DNA of 64,000 bases from Clostridiales bacterium Firm_04 (lineage in GTDB: Bacteria > Bacillota > Clostridia > Oscillospirales > Ruminococcaceae), in contig LVAJ01000034.1 of assembly GCA_001603005.1 (NCBI GenBank), forward strand, positions 1-64,000. Direction: 5' to 3'. The position numbers and the translations under genes are program-made. The first letter of the stretch is position 1. Every line of letters starts with the position of its first letter. Positions 16,312 to 25,212 of the stretch are shown one piece after another. The notes below the pieces were generated by a model. That model did no database searches. It saw nothing but the letters and a program-made list of their open reading frames with translations, and was not told the origin of the DNA.

Positions 16312-16614
16312 TCACGCAAAATCGTACTTATCCTTGAACTCACTGCGGAACTGCTCAAAGATCCGTTCGTTCAGATCGTCATCGAGCACCGCATCATAAT
16401 GCTCGGACTCCATACCGAGATCCACGACCTCAACGATGACCACGCCGCCTTCCTCGTCATCCTCCAGCGGCAGCAGCACGGCATAGGGCGTTGCATCGAC
16501 CGTGACCAACTCCAGAAACCGGAACGTCACCGCATTGCCGTCCTCATCCTCCAGCACAACAATATCGTCATCCTCATCCTCTGTCAGGTTTTCTCTGATC
16601 TCATCCTCAGCCAT
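16312..16614 (-). CDS. DUF1292 family protein
   Basis: This very acidic 100-residue protein has the DUF1292 pattern: an acidic N-terminus, then DIVVLEDEDGNAVTFRFLE, a YAVLLPLEDDEEGG segment and a C-terminal helix. Members are common in Firmicutes, where their function is unknown. AAAGGAG lies nine bases before the ATG. The transcript has a promoter at 16682-16710 and a hairpin in its 5' leader. It is co-directional with the YihY-like gene 30 bases downstream. Confidence 0.85.
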   Translation of the reverse strand: MAEDEIRENLTEDEDDDIVVLEDEDGNAVTFRFLELVTVDATPYAVLLPLEDDEEGGVVIVEVVDLGMESEHYDAVLDDDLNERIFEQFRSEFKDKYDFA

Positions 16615-16641
16615 TTTCGTAATCTCCTTTCTGTTTCATGA

Positions 16642-16677
16642 AAAGCTGCTGCGAAATGCCCGCATTTCAACAGCTTT
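16642..16677 (-). promoter_or_regulatory. Hairpin in the 5' leader of the DUF1292 gene
   Basis: Arms AAAGCTG and GAAATGC pair with GCATTTC and CAGCTTT around a two-base loop with a small internal bulge. On the minus strand it lies between the -10 box and the ribosome binding site. On the plus strand it is followed by a T run, so it could also stop transcription entering from the left. Confidence 0.55.
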
Positions 16678-16681
16678 TTTT

Positions 16682-16710
16682 ATTATATCATGTTTTATGC
16701 TGCATGTCAA
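16682..16710 (-). promoter_or_regulatory. Promoter of the DUF1292-yihY unit
   Basis: On the minus strand TTGACA (16705-16710) and TATAAT (16682-16687) are separated by exactly 17 bases, a perfect consensus. Confidence 0.8.
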
Positions 16711-16851
16711 GAAATCCTTTCAGACGCAGCGTGATCTGCCGGTTTATCATTTTACAGCCGATGCATGCGCCGTCCGGATGCAGAAGCGGTGCAGTGCCGC
16801 AATTCCGGATGATTTGCGTTATGCAAAACCGCGTCCCGCCGAACCGGAATC

Positions 16852-16880
16852 TTGACTTTTTCCCGCAGCTGTGTTATAAT
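16852..16880 (+). promoter_or_regulatory. Promoter of the UDP-sugar pyrophosphorylase gene
   Basis: TTGACT (16852-16857) and TATAAT (16875-16880) are separated by 17 bases, about 105 bases before the ATG at 16989. Confidence 0.78.
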
Positions 16881-16988
16881 AGCAGTATTATTATAGTAGA
16901 ACGATTTTCCTGCGGCGGCAAAGCGAAATTCTGCTGCCGCATTACACGAATCACAATTCGTTTATATTTCTGACAAAGGAGACGGACT

Positions 16989-18203
16989 ATGCTGCAAAAA
17001 GCAACCGAATTGCTTCAGTCATTGCATCAGCCGCATCTGATCGCCCATATGCAGACGCTCGCGCCGGACTTACAGAAAGCTTTTGCGGCGCAGATCTCAG
17101 AACTGGATTTTTCCGTGCTGCAGGCAGAGAATGCAGCCGAGATCCGCGGCACATTCGCCCCGCTTTACGCAACGACGCTCGCAGAGATCGAACAGAACCG
17201 CGCACTCTATACCGAAACCGGACTCGCTGCGATCCGCGCCGGAAAGGTCGGCGCTGTGATGCTGGCAGGCGGACAGGGCACGCGTCTCGGTTTTGACAAG
17301 CCGAAGGGCACGTTCAATATCGGCATCACCCGCGAGCTGTACATTTTTGAGTGCCTCATCAACAATCTGCTGGATGTGACAAAAGCAGCCGGTGCCTATG
17401 TGCCGCTGTTCATCATGACAAGCATCGAAAACAACCGCGATACCCGCGAATTTTTCGAGGCGCACGATTATTTCGGCTATGACAGGGATTCTGTATGGTT
17501 CTTTGAGCAGGAACAGCTCCCTGCAACGGATACCGCGGGCAGACTGATGCTCGCCGCCCCCGGCAGGATCGCGACCGCCCCGAACGGCAACGGCGGCTGG
17601 TATGTTTCCATGGAAAAGACCGGCATGCTGGATGTGCTGCACGAAAGCGGCATTGAGTGGCTGAACGTCTTTGCAATGGACAATGTATTGCAGCGCATTG
17701 CAGATCCCTGCTTTGTCGGCGCGGTGATCGCATCGGGCAAGGCATCGGGCGCAAAGGTCGTCGCAAAGGCAGCGCCGGAAGAAAAGGTCGGCGTACTCTG
17801 TCTGGAAGACGGCAGACCGTCGATCGTCGAATACTACGAAATGACCGAGGAGATGATCTCCCGCCGCGAACCGGACGGCACGCTCTCCTATAATTACGGC
17901 GTCATCCTGAATTATCTGTTCCGCGTGGACAAGCTGGATGAAACGCTGCATGTCCGGCTGCCGCTACACCGCGCTTTCAAGAAGCTGCGGTACATGAACG
18001 AAGCGGGCGAGATCGTGAAGCCGGAATCGCCGAATGCATACAAATTCGAGACACTCGCGCTCGATATGGTCAAATTGCAGGAAAACTGCCTTGCCTATGA
18101 GGTTGACCGGCAGCGCGAATTTGCCCCGATCAAAAATAAGGACGGCGTGGATTCCGTCGATACCGCGAGAGAGCTGCTCCGCCGCAACGGCGTGGTGCTC
18201 TGA
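16989..18203 (+). CDS. UTP-sugar-1-phosphate uridylyltransferase (UDPGP family)
   Basis: This 404-residue protein belongs to the UDPGP family, which includes UDP-N-acetylglucosamine pyrophosphorylases and eukaryotic-type UDP-glucose pyrophosphorylases. The nucleotide-binding loop is LAGGQGTRLGFDKPKG (about residues 92-107). It is followed by PLFIMTSIENN, then NGNGGWY and NVFAMDNVL, which bind uridine and sugar. The length fits bacterial and eukaryotic UAP-type enzymes rather than GalU or GlmU. The product is probably UDP-GlcNAc or UDP-Glc for cell-wall or exopolysaccharide synthesis. It has its own promoter. Confidence 0.88.
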   Translation: MLQKATELLQSLHQPHLIAHMQTLAPDLQKAFAAQISELDFSVLQAENAAEIRGTFAPLYATTLAEIEQNRALYTETGLAAIRAGKVGAVMLAGGQGTRLGFDKPKGTFNIGITRELYIFECLINNLLDVTKAAGAYVPLFIMTSIENNRDTREFFEAHDYFGYDRDSVWFFEQEQLPATDTAGRLMLAAPGRIATAPNGNGGWYVSMEKTGMLDVLHESGIEWLNVFAMDNVLQRIADPCFVGAVIASGKASGAKVVAKAAPEEKVGVLCLEDGRPSIVEYYEMTEEMISRREPDGTLSYNYGVILNYLFRVDKLDETLHVRLPLHRAFKKLRYMNEAGEIVKPESPNAYKFETLALDMVKLQENCLAYEVDRQREFAPIKNKDGVDSVDTARELLRRNGVVL

Positions 18204-18284
18204 CGCATCCAGAATACAGACGCACACGCTTCTGACCGGTCGGCTCAGAAGCGTCTTGTCTATCCGCAGAAAGGCGGTGAGGAT

Positions 18285-19565
18285 TTGGCTGGCTTTTCGG
18301 AGCTCATCAAAACATTTGAAAAGACGCGCGATTATATCCGCGATTTCTTCATCTGCGGGTATAAAGTGCGCGGGGATTTTGTGCGCAAAAGCAGCCGTAC
18401 CTACGACGACGAAAAACGCCGCGTCGAAAGCTGGCTCGGCGATGTGGTGCGCTATGACGATTCTGTGCGCGGGCGGCAGATCTCCATTTCGGTAGACTGC
18501 GGGCATATCGCAGAAAATCCGCTCTATCAGGCATATGCGGCAAAAAGCTTCACCGATAACGATATCCGGCTGCATTTTCTGCTGCTTGATCTGCTCGCGG
18601 ACGGCTCCGCGCAGAATCTCCGCACATTGACCGACCGGCTCAGCAGCGAATACGGCGTGGTCTTCGATGAACAGACCGTCCGCAACAAGCTGCGGGAATA
18701 TGCAGCGGAGGGATTGCTGATCGCGGAAAAGCAAGGAAAAACGGCATTTTATCGCATGGAGCCCGCAACTGCGGACGCGCTGTTCGCGCAGTATGACGGG
18801 CTTGCGGATGCAGTGCGGTTTTATGCGCAGGACGAGGTATTCGGCGTCGTCGGGAGCCAGCTGCTCCGGAGCACCGGAAACATCCGCGGCAACGACTGCT
18901 TTTTCCGCAAGCATCATTATCTGGTGCATGCGCTGGAAGATGCTGTGCTGCCGGAGATCCTCGCAGCGATCGCAGAAAAACGCCGCGTCCGGTTCCGGAC
19001 ATTCAGCGCCAAGCAGCGGAAATCGCCGGATTATGAGGGCAGCAGCTTCGAGGCAGTGCCCATGCAGATCCTCGCATCCGTCCAGACCGGCAGGCGCTAT
19101 CTGGCGGGCTATATCCCAGAAACAAAGCGCTTTCACGCATTCCGGCTGGACTTCATCCGCAATGTCAAATGCGCTGATCCGGAGCCGGAATATGACAAAC
19201 TTGCGGAAGCCTACCAGCGCAATCTTGCGCGCACATTCGGCGTATCCTTCGGCATGCGGCGCGATACCGGACATGTCGAGCCGATCCGCCTGACGATCCG
19301 GCTCAATGCATATACAGAGGGCTATATCCTCGACCGGCTGGAGCGCGAAAAGCGCATCGGCACGCTGGAAAAAATCAGCGACGGGCTGTATGCGCTGACG
19401 ATCGACGCGTTCGATCCGCATGAGGTCATGCACTGGGCAAAGACGCTCATCGGCAGGATCGTTTCGGTCGAGGGCGGGACGCCGCAGGTGCGCGGCAGGT
19501 TCTATCACGACATCCGGCGGATGCAGGAGATGTACGGGGGTGATGCGAATGACGCTGTTTCATGA
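18285..19565 (+). CDS. WYL-domain transcriptional regulator with winged helix
   Basis: This 426-residue protein begins with a helical region, then a winged-helix domain (about residues 90-150: HFLLLDLLADG, TVRNKLREY, GLLIAEKQGK), then a WYL-type sensor domain (about 215-305) and a C-terminal WCX-like region. WYL proteins sense nucleotides, nucleic acids or other ligands and regulate DNA repair, defence or metabolism. The start is TTG at 18285, preceded by GGCGGTGAGG. The gene overlaps the next WYL gene by 17 bases. Such tandem WYL pairs resemble PafB/PafC and often work as a heterodimer. Confidence 0.82.
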   Translation: MAGFSELIKTFEKTRDYIRDFFICGYKVRGDFVRKSSRTYDDEKRRVESWLGDVVRYDDSVRGRQISISVDCGHIAENPLYQAYAAKSFTDNDIRLHFLLLDLLADGSAQNLRTLTDRLSSEYGVVFDEQTVRNKLREYAAEGLLIAEKQGKTAFYRMEPATADALFAQYDGLADAVRFYAQDEVFGVVGSQLLRSTGNIRGNDCFFRKHHYLVHALEDAVLPEILAAIAEKRRVRFRTFSAKQRKSPDYEGSSFEAVPMQILASVQTGRRYLAGYIPETKRFHAFRLDFIRNVKCADPEPEYDKLAEAYQRNLARTFGVSFGMRRDTGHVEPIRLTIRLNAYTEGYILDRLEREKRIGTLEKISDGLYALTIDAFDPHEVMHWAKTLIGRIVSVEGGTPQVRGRFYHDIRRMQEMYGGDANDAVS

Positions 19566-20550
19566 GATGTACGGCGCCTACTTCCGGATCGCGGCACGGG
19601 CGCTCGGCACGCCGGATCTGACCGAGCAGGCGCTTCGCTGCATCATCGCAGAGGAAGGCTTCCGCGATTCGGTGCTGTTTGTCCCGCAAAAGCTGCTCCC
19701 GCAGACGGACGGCAGCGACTGGGGCTTGCTGCGCCGCATGCCGGACGGTACGCTTTCGCCCGTGACAAAGCATGCGCCGGTCATGCCGCTGACGCTGCTG
19801 CAAAAGCGCTGGCTGAAAGCGCGGCTCGCCGATCCGAAACTGCGGCTTTTTCTCGATGATACGCAGTTTTCCGCATTCTCCGAGCAGCTGCGGGACATCA
19901 AGCCGCTCTGGACGCCGGACATGTTCCGCTACACCGATCAGTTCACGGACGGCGACGATTTTTCTGACGCAGACTACCGTTCCCATTTCCGCACCATTCT
20001 GCGCGGGATCCGCACAAAGGAGATCCTGTCGATCCGGTTCCGGTCGGGCAGCGGCAGGCGCATGGATATGCAGTATCTCCCGCTTGCGATCGAATATTCC
20101 CGCAAAAACGATAAATTCCGGCTCTGCTGCCGCGGTGTGCGCGGCGGAACGCTCTCCGGCAGCGGCATCATCAATCTCGGCAGGATCGAGCAGGTCACCG
20201 CGACCGGCAGGATCTACGCCGGCAATGTCTCGCTGGAAGAATATTTCCGGCTGCGCCGCGCAAAAGAACCTGTGACCGTCCGCGTCACGGATGAACGCAA
20301 CGGCGTGGAGCGCTTTCTCATGGAATTTGCGTCCTATGAAAAGCACACCGAGCGGGACATCGAAACCGGCGACTGCCTCGTGCAGATCTGCTACGACAAG
20401 CAGGACGAGACCGAGCTGCTGATCCAGCTTCTGAGCTTCGGTCCGGTGCTGGAAATTCTCGGCCCGCCGGATTTCCGCGCACAGGCTGCGGCGCGCGTGC
20501 GCATGCAGTATGAACTGCTGCAGGCAAATCAAACGAAACCCGAATCATAA
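19549..20550 (+). CDS. Second WYL-domain regulator
   Basis: This 333-residue protein contains a WYL domain in its second half (FRTILRGIRTKEILSIRF, then YLPLAIEYSRKNDKFRLCC) and a WCX-like end. A clear helix-turn-helix is not evident at the N-terminus. It begins inside the upstream WYL gene; GGGGG lies eight bases before the ATG at 19549. Translational coupling suggests that the two proteins act together, with the upstream partner supplying the DNA-binding domain. The regulated genes are not apparent from the neighbourhood. Confidence 0.78.
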   Translation: MTLFHEMYGAYFRIAARALGTPDLTEQALRCIIAEEGFRDSVLFVPQKLLPQTDGSDWGLLRRMPDGTLSPVTKHAPVMPLTLLQKRWLKARLADPKLRLFLDDTQFSAFSEQLRDIKPLWTPDMFRYTDQFTDGDDFSDADYRSHFRTILRGIRTKEILSIRFRSGSGRRMDMQYLPLAIEYSRKNDKFRLCCRGVRGGTLSGSGIINLGRIEQVTATGRIYAGNVSLEEYFRLRRAKEPVTVRVTDERNGVERFLMEFASYEKHTERDIETGDCLVQICYDKQDETELLIQLLSFGPVLEILGPPDFRAQAAARVRMQYELLQANQTKPES

Positions 20551-20568
20551 CAAAAAAGGAGAATCTGC

Positions 20569-20916
20569 ATGCTTTTTATCTGTTATCCGAAATGCTCGAC
20601 CTGCAAAAAGGCGCAGGCATTCCTCGACGCACATCATCTGCAATATACGCTCCGCGACATCAAAACAGAAAATCCCGCGGCGGATGAACTGCGAGACTGG
20701 CAGCAGCGCAGCGGACTGCCGCTGAAACGGTTTTTCAACACAAGCGGACAGCTTTACCGCGAAATGGCGCTCTCGCAAAAGCTGCCGGATATGCCGGAAG
20801 CGGAACAGCTCGCGCTGCTTGCATCGGACGGCATGCTCGTCAAACGCCCGATCCTTGTTACGGATGATACGGTGCTGGTGGGATTCCGCGAAGCCGAATG
20901 GGAAAAGCTGCTGTGA
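20569..20916 (+). CDS. ArsC/Spx-family thioredoxin-fold protein
   Basis: This 115-residue protein has the redox pair C9-x-x-C12 in CYPKCSTCKKA and the family pattern RDIKTENPAADEL, followed by RFFNTSGQLYRE and VKRPILVTDD. It belongs to the ArsC/Spx/MgsR group. The CxxC and overall spacing fit the Firmicutes ArsC-like reductases or Spx-type RNA-polymerase-binding stress regulators. The choice between the two cannot be made from sequence. It follows the WYL pair by 18 bases with AAAAGGAG upstream of its ATG, so it may be part of the same transcript. Confidence 0.85.
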   Translation: MLFICYPKCSTCKKAQAFLDAHHLQYTLRDIKTENPAADELRDWQQRSGLPLKRFFNTSGQLYREMALSQKLPDMPEAEQLALLASDGMLVKRPILVTDDTVLVGFREAEWEKLL

Positions 20917-20938
20917 ATGTGAACGGCGCATGTGCCGC

Positions 20939-20967
20939 TTGACAAACAAACGGTTTTGCTGTATAAT
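20939..20967 (+). promoter_or_regulatory. Promoter of the glycine-zipper protein gene
   Basis: TTGACA (20939-20944) and TATAAT (20962-20967) are separated by 17 bases, a perfect consensus about 48 bases before the ATG. Confidence 0.82.
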
Positions 20968-21014
20968 ATGGTCAAGCCGGCAGAGAAAGACCGGCAGAAC
21001 AGGAGGGCACAATC

Positions 21015-21329
21015 ATGATTACTGTCAGCACGTATTCCGAACTGGAGGCTGCTGTCCTCAGAGATGAGACTGTCATCCGTCTGGAGGGCGGCGCAAAGCA
21101 ATTCTATGAGAAAAAGACCGGTGACGTCATCGGCGGCGGAGTCGTCGGCGCACTGCCGGGACTGCTCATTGCCGGACCGCTCGGCGCAGCAGTCGGCGCA
21201 GTGGTCGGTGCAACGGTTTCATCCTCTGCCAATTCGCAGGTCTCGCAGCGCGATATCGCGAAATTCCTGATGCTCTACTACCGCAAGAGCAGCGCAGGCG
21301 TGACGTATATCGAACTGACGCACAGATAA
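21015..21329 (+). CDS. Small glycine-zipper protein of unknown function
   Basis: This 104-residue protein has a polar N-terminus, a Gly-rich hydrophobic hairpin at about residues 39-70 (GGGVVGALPGLLIAG followed by AAVGAVVGATVSSS), and a polar C-terminus. The pattern matches glycine-zipper membrane segments, but no named family was recognised. It has its own perfect promoter and an AGGAGG ribosome binding site, so it is probably well expressed. It is small, single and flanked by unrelated genes. Confidence 0.72.
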   Translation: MITVSTYSELEAAVLRDETVIRLEGGAKQFYEKKTGDVIGGGVVGALPGLLIAGPLGAAVGAVVGATVSSSANSQVSQRDIAKFLMLYYRKSSAGVTYIELTHR

Positions 21330-21391
21330 TCGTGCAGCACATTCAGCCGCAGTATTTCGCTGATCCGGAATACTGTGGCTTTTTTCGTGAT

Positions 21392-21961
21392 TCAGCTTGA
21401 AAAAAGCATGAACAGCAGCATGCCCCAGAGCGACAGATTCCGAATGCCTGCGCGCAGCAGAAATGCCGCGAACGCTGCTGTTGTCAGCCATGAAGCCGCC
21501 GTCAGGATCCGCGGCGGCAGCTCCGGTCTGCTGTCCGCGAATCGCTGTTCCAGCGCACAGCAGAGCAGCGATCCGCCGTCCGTTGCCGGATAGGGCAGCA
21601 GATTGAACAGCGCCAGCGAAAGATTCGCCGCGGCGGATTCCGGCATGCCGCTGCACTGAAAGCAGAGCGCCGCAAGCAGATTTGCTGCCGGACCCGCCGC
21701 AAGGATCACCGCGAGCCTGCGCACCGGACAGAGCGCCGTCCCGCGCAGTTCGAGCCGCAGTCCCGCCGCAGAAACCCGCATCCGCTGCGGAGTCTCCCCT
21801 GCTGCCGCAATTGCCAGCAGATGCGCGCTTTCATGCAGCAGCGCCGCGAGCACCGTCCGCAGGAGCGCACGCCGCGGCAGAACGATCGAAAGCAGCGCAA
21901 GCAATGCCGGTGCCGTGAAATCCACCGCAAACTGCAGCCCGAAGATACAAAAGCAAACCAT
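21392..21961 (-). CDS. M50-family intramembrane metalloprotease (SpoIVFB-like)
   Basis: This 189-residue membrane protein has the zinc motif HESAH (residues 43-47) and the second metal motif NLLPYPATDGG (120-130, with D128 as ligand), the signature of site-2 proteases. At this size, with no PDZ domain, it resembles SpoIVFB, which cleaves pro-sigma-K in the mother cell during sporulation. The spore protein gene in this window makes that plausible, but the usual SpoIVFA partner is not next to it. The hydrophobic stretches are very Ala/Leu-rich. Confidence 0.8.
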   Translation of the reverse strand: MVCFCIFGLQFAVDFTAPALLALLSIVLPRRALLRTVLAALLHESAHLLAIAAAGETPQRMRVSAAGLRLELRGTALCPVRRLAVILAAGPAANLLAALCFQCSGMPESAAANLSLALFNLLPYPATDGGSLLCCALEQRFADSRPELPPRILTAASWLTTAAFAAFLLRAGIRNLSLWGMLLFMLFSS

Positions 21962-22031
21962 GTCTCACCCCCGCTGCATCAGCATATGCAAAGGCGCTGC
22001 GGGAAATACATGCTGCCGCAGGATCCGATCA

Positions 22032-22072
22032 AATGACAAAAAATCTCCCCGCATGCAATATACGGGGAGATC
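22032..22072 (-). terminator. Terminator of the metA / DUF4190 unit
   Basis: The stem ATCTCCCCG (22043-22051) with its complement CGGGGAGAT is followed on the minus strand by TTTTTTG. It lies about 20 bases after the DUF4190 stop. Confidence 0.8.
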
Positions 22073-22092
22073 TTTGTTTGATTCAATTTTGG

Positions 22093-22713
22093 TCAGATGA
22101 CCGGTTCCGCCGCGCTCACATCGGTGATCGAGGTCACCGGCGCCACATTCCCTGCCTGCTGCTGCTGTTGTGCAGCCATCTTATACTGTGCAAGCTGACC
22201 GTTCTTGTACATTTCCAGCAGAGTATCCATGAGATTGTTGATCGTGATGCCGCGCTTGGTCAGCATATCGGAATACGGCGGTTCCTTGTACTTTTCGAGG
22301 TATTCCGGAAGCGTACCGTCTTCCTCGTATGCCGGGAAGACCTCGTCCTGATCGACCATGAGCTGCATGTAATCCTGCACGATTACATCGGAATACGGCA
22401 GAATATCGCGAATGCTGAACACCATACCGACGATGATGAGCAGGCTGAGCACAGCCGTAATAATACCGGTGATCGCCATGCCGGTGCCGCTGCGCTTTTT
22501 CGCGAGTGACACGATACCGAAGATGATCGCGAGCGGTGCGGTGATAATATTGATACCGCAGCAGCAGAAACCGGCAAGACTGAGCAGACCGAGAATCAGC
22601 GACGCGATCGCGAGACCGGATTTTTTCTTGGGCGGAACGGCATAGTCATTGGAACCGCCGGTGTTGTAGTCGCCGGAGCGAACCGGCTCACTGTTTTGAT
22701 ACTGATTATCCAT
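22093..22713 (-). CDS. DUF4190 membrane protein
   Basis: This 206-residue protein has a hydrophilic N-terminus rich in Asn, Gly and Pro, then two membrane helices with the DUF4190 pattern (KSGLAIASLILGLLSL at about 31-46, GIVSLAKKRSGTGMAITG, then a second helix to about residue 105). A 100-residue extracytoplasmic domain follows. The function is unknown. It lies 36 bases downstream of the metA-family gene on the same strand and ends before a terminator, so the two may share a transcript. Confidence 0.8.
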   Translation of the reverse strand: MDNQYQNSEPVRSGDYNTGGSNDYAVPPKKKSGLAIASLILGLLSLAGFCCCGINIITAPLAIIFGIVSLAKKRSGTGMAITGIITAVLSLLIIVGMVFSIRDILPYSDVIVQDYMQLMVDQDEVFPAYEEDGTLPEYLEKYKEPPYSDMLTKRGITINNLMDTLLEMYKNGQLAQYKMAAQQQQQAGNVAPVTSITDVSAAEPVI

Positions 22714-22749
22714 AATAAACCTCTCTGCGGATCAACCGCAATCGTATTT

Positions 22750-23697
22750 TCAGACATCCATTTCCCAGTCCCAGTTCCGGAGCGGGAGCTCCGTGAGCTG
22801 ATAGGGTGTGCGCTGATACACGCAGTAGTTCAGCCAGTTGGAGAACATGAGGTTTGCGTGGCAGCGCCATGAAAAGCGCGGCGGTTCCGTCGGATCATTG
22901 TGCGGGAAGTACCGGAACGGCATTTCAATATCCAGCCCCTTATCGCGGTCGCGGAAATATTCCGCCGCAAGGGTGTTGCGGTCATATTCGGAATGACCGG
23001 TGATGAAATACTGTCTGCCATTGCGGTTCGCAACAATATGCACGCCGGCAATTTCGGAGCTTGTGAGGATCAGCAGCTCCTTATGCTTTTCGATATCCTC
23101 TCTGCGCACCTCGGTATGACGGGAGTGCGGTACATCGAACACATCGTCAAATCCGCGCAGCAGCAGCGATTTTTTGACCTCTGCGCGATGCGGGAAAACG
23201 CCGAACATCTTTTTCGGCAGCTGATATTTCGGGATGCCGAAGTGGTAGTAGAGCGCAGCCTGTGCGCCCCAGCAGATATGCAGCGTATTGAACACATGTG
23301 TTTTCGACCATTCCATCAGCTCGCAGATCTCCTGCCAGTAATCGACCTGTTCAAAGGGCAGCTGTTCGACCGGCGCGCCGGTGATGATCATGCCGTCATA
23401 GAACTGATCGCGGATCTCTGTCAGCGTGGTATAGAACGCATCGAGATGCTGCTGAGTGGTATTTTTGGAGACATGCGATTCCATGCGCAGCAGCGAGATA
23501 TCGACCTGAATGGGAGTATTGCTGAGAAGTCTGAGCAGCTGGAGTTCTGTTTCCAGCTTTTTGGGCATAATATTGAGGATCAGGATGCGCAGCGCACGGA
23601 TATCCTGATGTGCAGCGCGGTCGCTGTCCATGACAAAGATATGTTCGTTCAGAAGTGCCTGATAAGCAGGCAGCTCCGGCGATATACAAATCGGCAA
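22750..23697 (-). CDS. metAA: MetA-family homoserine O-acyltransferase, predicted acetyl-CoA type
   Basis: This 315-residue enzyme activates homoserine for methionine synthesis. The catalytic cysteine is C142 in HICWGAQA, followed by the family's His (FITGHSEYD) and Glu. Residue 111 is glutamate ([10 protein letters not shown]). Published work on the Bacillus enzyme showed that Glu at this position selects acetyl-CoA, while Gly in the E. coli enzyme selects succinyl-CoA. I therefore call it a homoserine O-acetyltransferase despite the common succinyltransferase label. The start is TTG, with GGAG nine bases upstream. It is separated from the oadA-like gene by a hairpin. Confidence 0.93.
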   Translation of the reverse strand: MPICISPELPAYQALLNEHIFVMDSDRAAHQDIRALRILILNIMPKKLETELQLLRLLSNTPIQVDISLLRMESHVSKNTTQQHLDAFYTTLTEIRDQFYDGMIITGAPVEQLPFEQVDYWQEICELMEWSKTHVFNTLHICWGAQAALYYHFGIPKYQLPKKMFGVFPHRAEVKKSLLLRGFDDVFDVPHSRHTEVRREDIEKHKELLILTSSEIAGVHIVANRNGRQYFITGHSEYDRNTLAAEYFRDRDKGLDIEMPFRYFPHNDPTEPPRFSWRCHANLMFSNWLNYCVYQRTPYQLTELPLRNWDWEMDV

Positions 23698-23739
23698 TGC
23701 GTCTTGCTCCTTTCCGTATCCCCGCCGGAATGTCAGGAA

Positions 23740-23768
23740 AGACCGCTGATGATATCGGTCAGCGGTCT
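23740..23768 (-). terminator. Hairpin after the biotin-dependent carboxyltransferase operon
   Basis: Arms AGACCGCTG and CAGCGGTCT form a 9-bp stem. On the minus strand it is followed by only a short T-rich stretch, so termination may be partial and allow read-through into the metA-family gene. Confidence 0.55.
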
Positions 23769-23793
23769 CCCGTCACATCATTTTGCGGGGGCA

Positions 23794-25194
23794 TTATACC
23801 GGATGAATCTGCTTGGCAGCATCACCGTGCACGCCGTCCAGACCGAACTGCTGATCGCGGCGCTTTTCAAAGAACTTGACAGCGACCTGACCAAACTGCG
23901 CATAGGAGAGAACGTCCTCCTCCTGCGTCACCCACTCGGCGCACTCCTCGCGGAGCTTATCGAGCTCCGGCTCGAGCAGATCCGCCGGACGGCAGGTGAT
24001 CGGCTTATCATCCTTGAGAATCTTCTTCTGGAACTCCGGATCAATCGGCAGCGGCGTCTTGCCGTACTCGCCCTTGACCATTGCGCGGAACTCCTTGGTG
24101 ACCATTTTATAGCGCTCGCCGGCGATGACATTGAACACAGCCTGCGTGCCGACGATCTGCGAGGTCGGCGTAACGAGCGGCGGGAAGCCTGCATCCTTGC
24201 GGACGCGCGGCACTTCCTCAAGCACAGCGGTCAGCTGATCTTCCTTGCCTGCCTGCTTGAGCTGGCTGAGCAGGTTGGAGAGCATGCCGCCCGGCACCTG
24301 ATAGATGAGCGTTTTTGCGTCTGCTGCGAGCATTTTCGGATCGAGCAGACCTTCCTTGATGTACTTTTCGCGCAGCTCCATGAAGTACGGGCGGAGCTCG
24401 CTGAGCTTGACGAGGTCAAGTCCGGTATCGTACTCTGTGCCCTGCAGCGCAGCGACCATAGATTCGGTCGGTGCATGCGAGGTGCCGAGTGCGAGCGGGC
24501 TCATTGCGGTGTCGATGACATCCGCGCCTGCTTCGATCGCCTTCAAGAGGCACATGGAAGCCAGACCGGACGTATAGTGCGTATGCACAGAGATCGGCAG
24601 ATTGGTTGCCTTTTTGAGCGCCTTGACGAGCGATTCTGCGCGGTAAGGCGTCAGCAGGGCAGCCATGTCCTTGATGCAGATCGAATCTGCGCCGGCATTC
24701 TCAATGCGCTTTGCATAATCGACATAGTATTCATCGGTGAAGATCTCGCCGGTGGTAAAGCTCATTGCCACCTGCGTATGTGCGCCGCCTTCCTTCTTTG
24801 CCGCATTGATCGCGGTTTCGAGGTTGCGGATATCGTTCAGTGCATCAAAAATACGGATGACGTCGATGCCGTTTGCAATGGACTTCTGCACGAAGTATTC
24901 CACAACATCGTCCGCATAGTGGCGGTAGCCGAGCATATTCTGACCGCGGAACAGCATCTGAAGCGGTGTCTTCGGCATATTCTTCTTCAGAATACGCAGG
25001 CGCTCCCACGGATCCTCATTGAGGAAGCGCAGGCAGGAATCGAAGGTCGCGCCGCCCCAGCATTCGATCGAGCGGAAGCCGATCTCATCGAGTGCGGGCA
25101 GAATGGGGAGCATATCCGCCGTTGTCATGCGCGTCGCGAGCAGAGACTGGTGCGCGTCACGCAGAACGGTTTCTGTAATACCAATTTTCGCCAT
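23794..25194 (-). CDS. oadA: Oxaloacetate/pyruvate carboxyltransferase subunit (OadA/5S type, without biotin domain)
   Basis: This 466-residue protein is the carboxyltransferase half of oxaloacetate decarboxylase alpha, or pyruvate carboxylase subunit B. It begins ETVLRDAHQSL (D13 is a metal ligand), has the CIKDMAALL segment with the metal-bridging carbamylated lysine, and HTHYTSG supplying metal-binding histidines. It stops before a biotin domain, which is encoded separately 18 bases upstream. It transfers CO2 between carboxybiotin and pyruvate or oxaloacetate. The gene set (CoA carboxyltransferase, carrier, this protein) lacks an oadB-type sodium pump and a biotin carboxylase, which suggests a transcarboxylase. 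Confidence 0.92.
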   Translation of the reverse strand: MAKIGITETVLRDAHQSLLATRMTTADMLPILPALDEIGFRSIECWGGATFDSCLRFLNEDPWERLRILKKNMPKTPLQMLFRGQNMLGYRHYADDVVEYFVQKSIANGIDVIRIFDALNDIRNLETAINAAKKEGGAHTQVAMSFTTGEIFTDEYYVDYAKRIENAGADSICIKDMAALLTPYRAESLVKALKKATNLPISVHTHYTSGLASMCLLKAIEAGADVIDTAMSPLALGTSHAPTESMVAALQGTEYDTGLDLVKLSELRPYFMELREKYIKEGLLDPKMLAADAKTLIYQVPGGMLSNLLSQLKQAGKEDQLTAVLEEVPRVRKDAGFPPLVTPTSQIVGTQAVFNVIAGERYKMVTKEFRAMVKGEYGKTPLPIDPEFQKKILKDDKPITCRPADLLEPELDKLREECAEWVTQEEDVLSYAQFGQVAVKFFEKRRDQQFGLDGVHGDAAKQIHPV

Positions 25195-25212
25195 ATTCGT
25201 TCACACTTTCTG

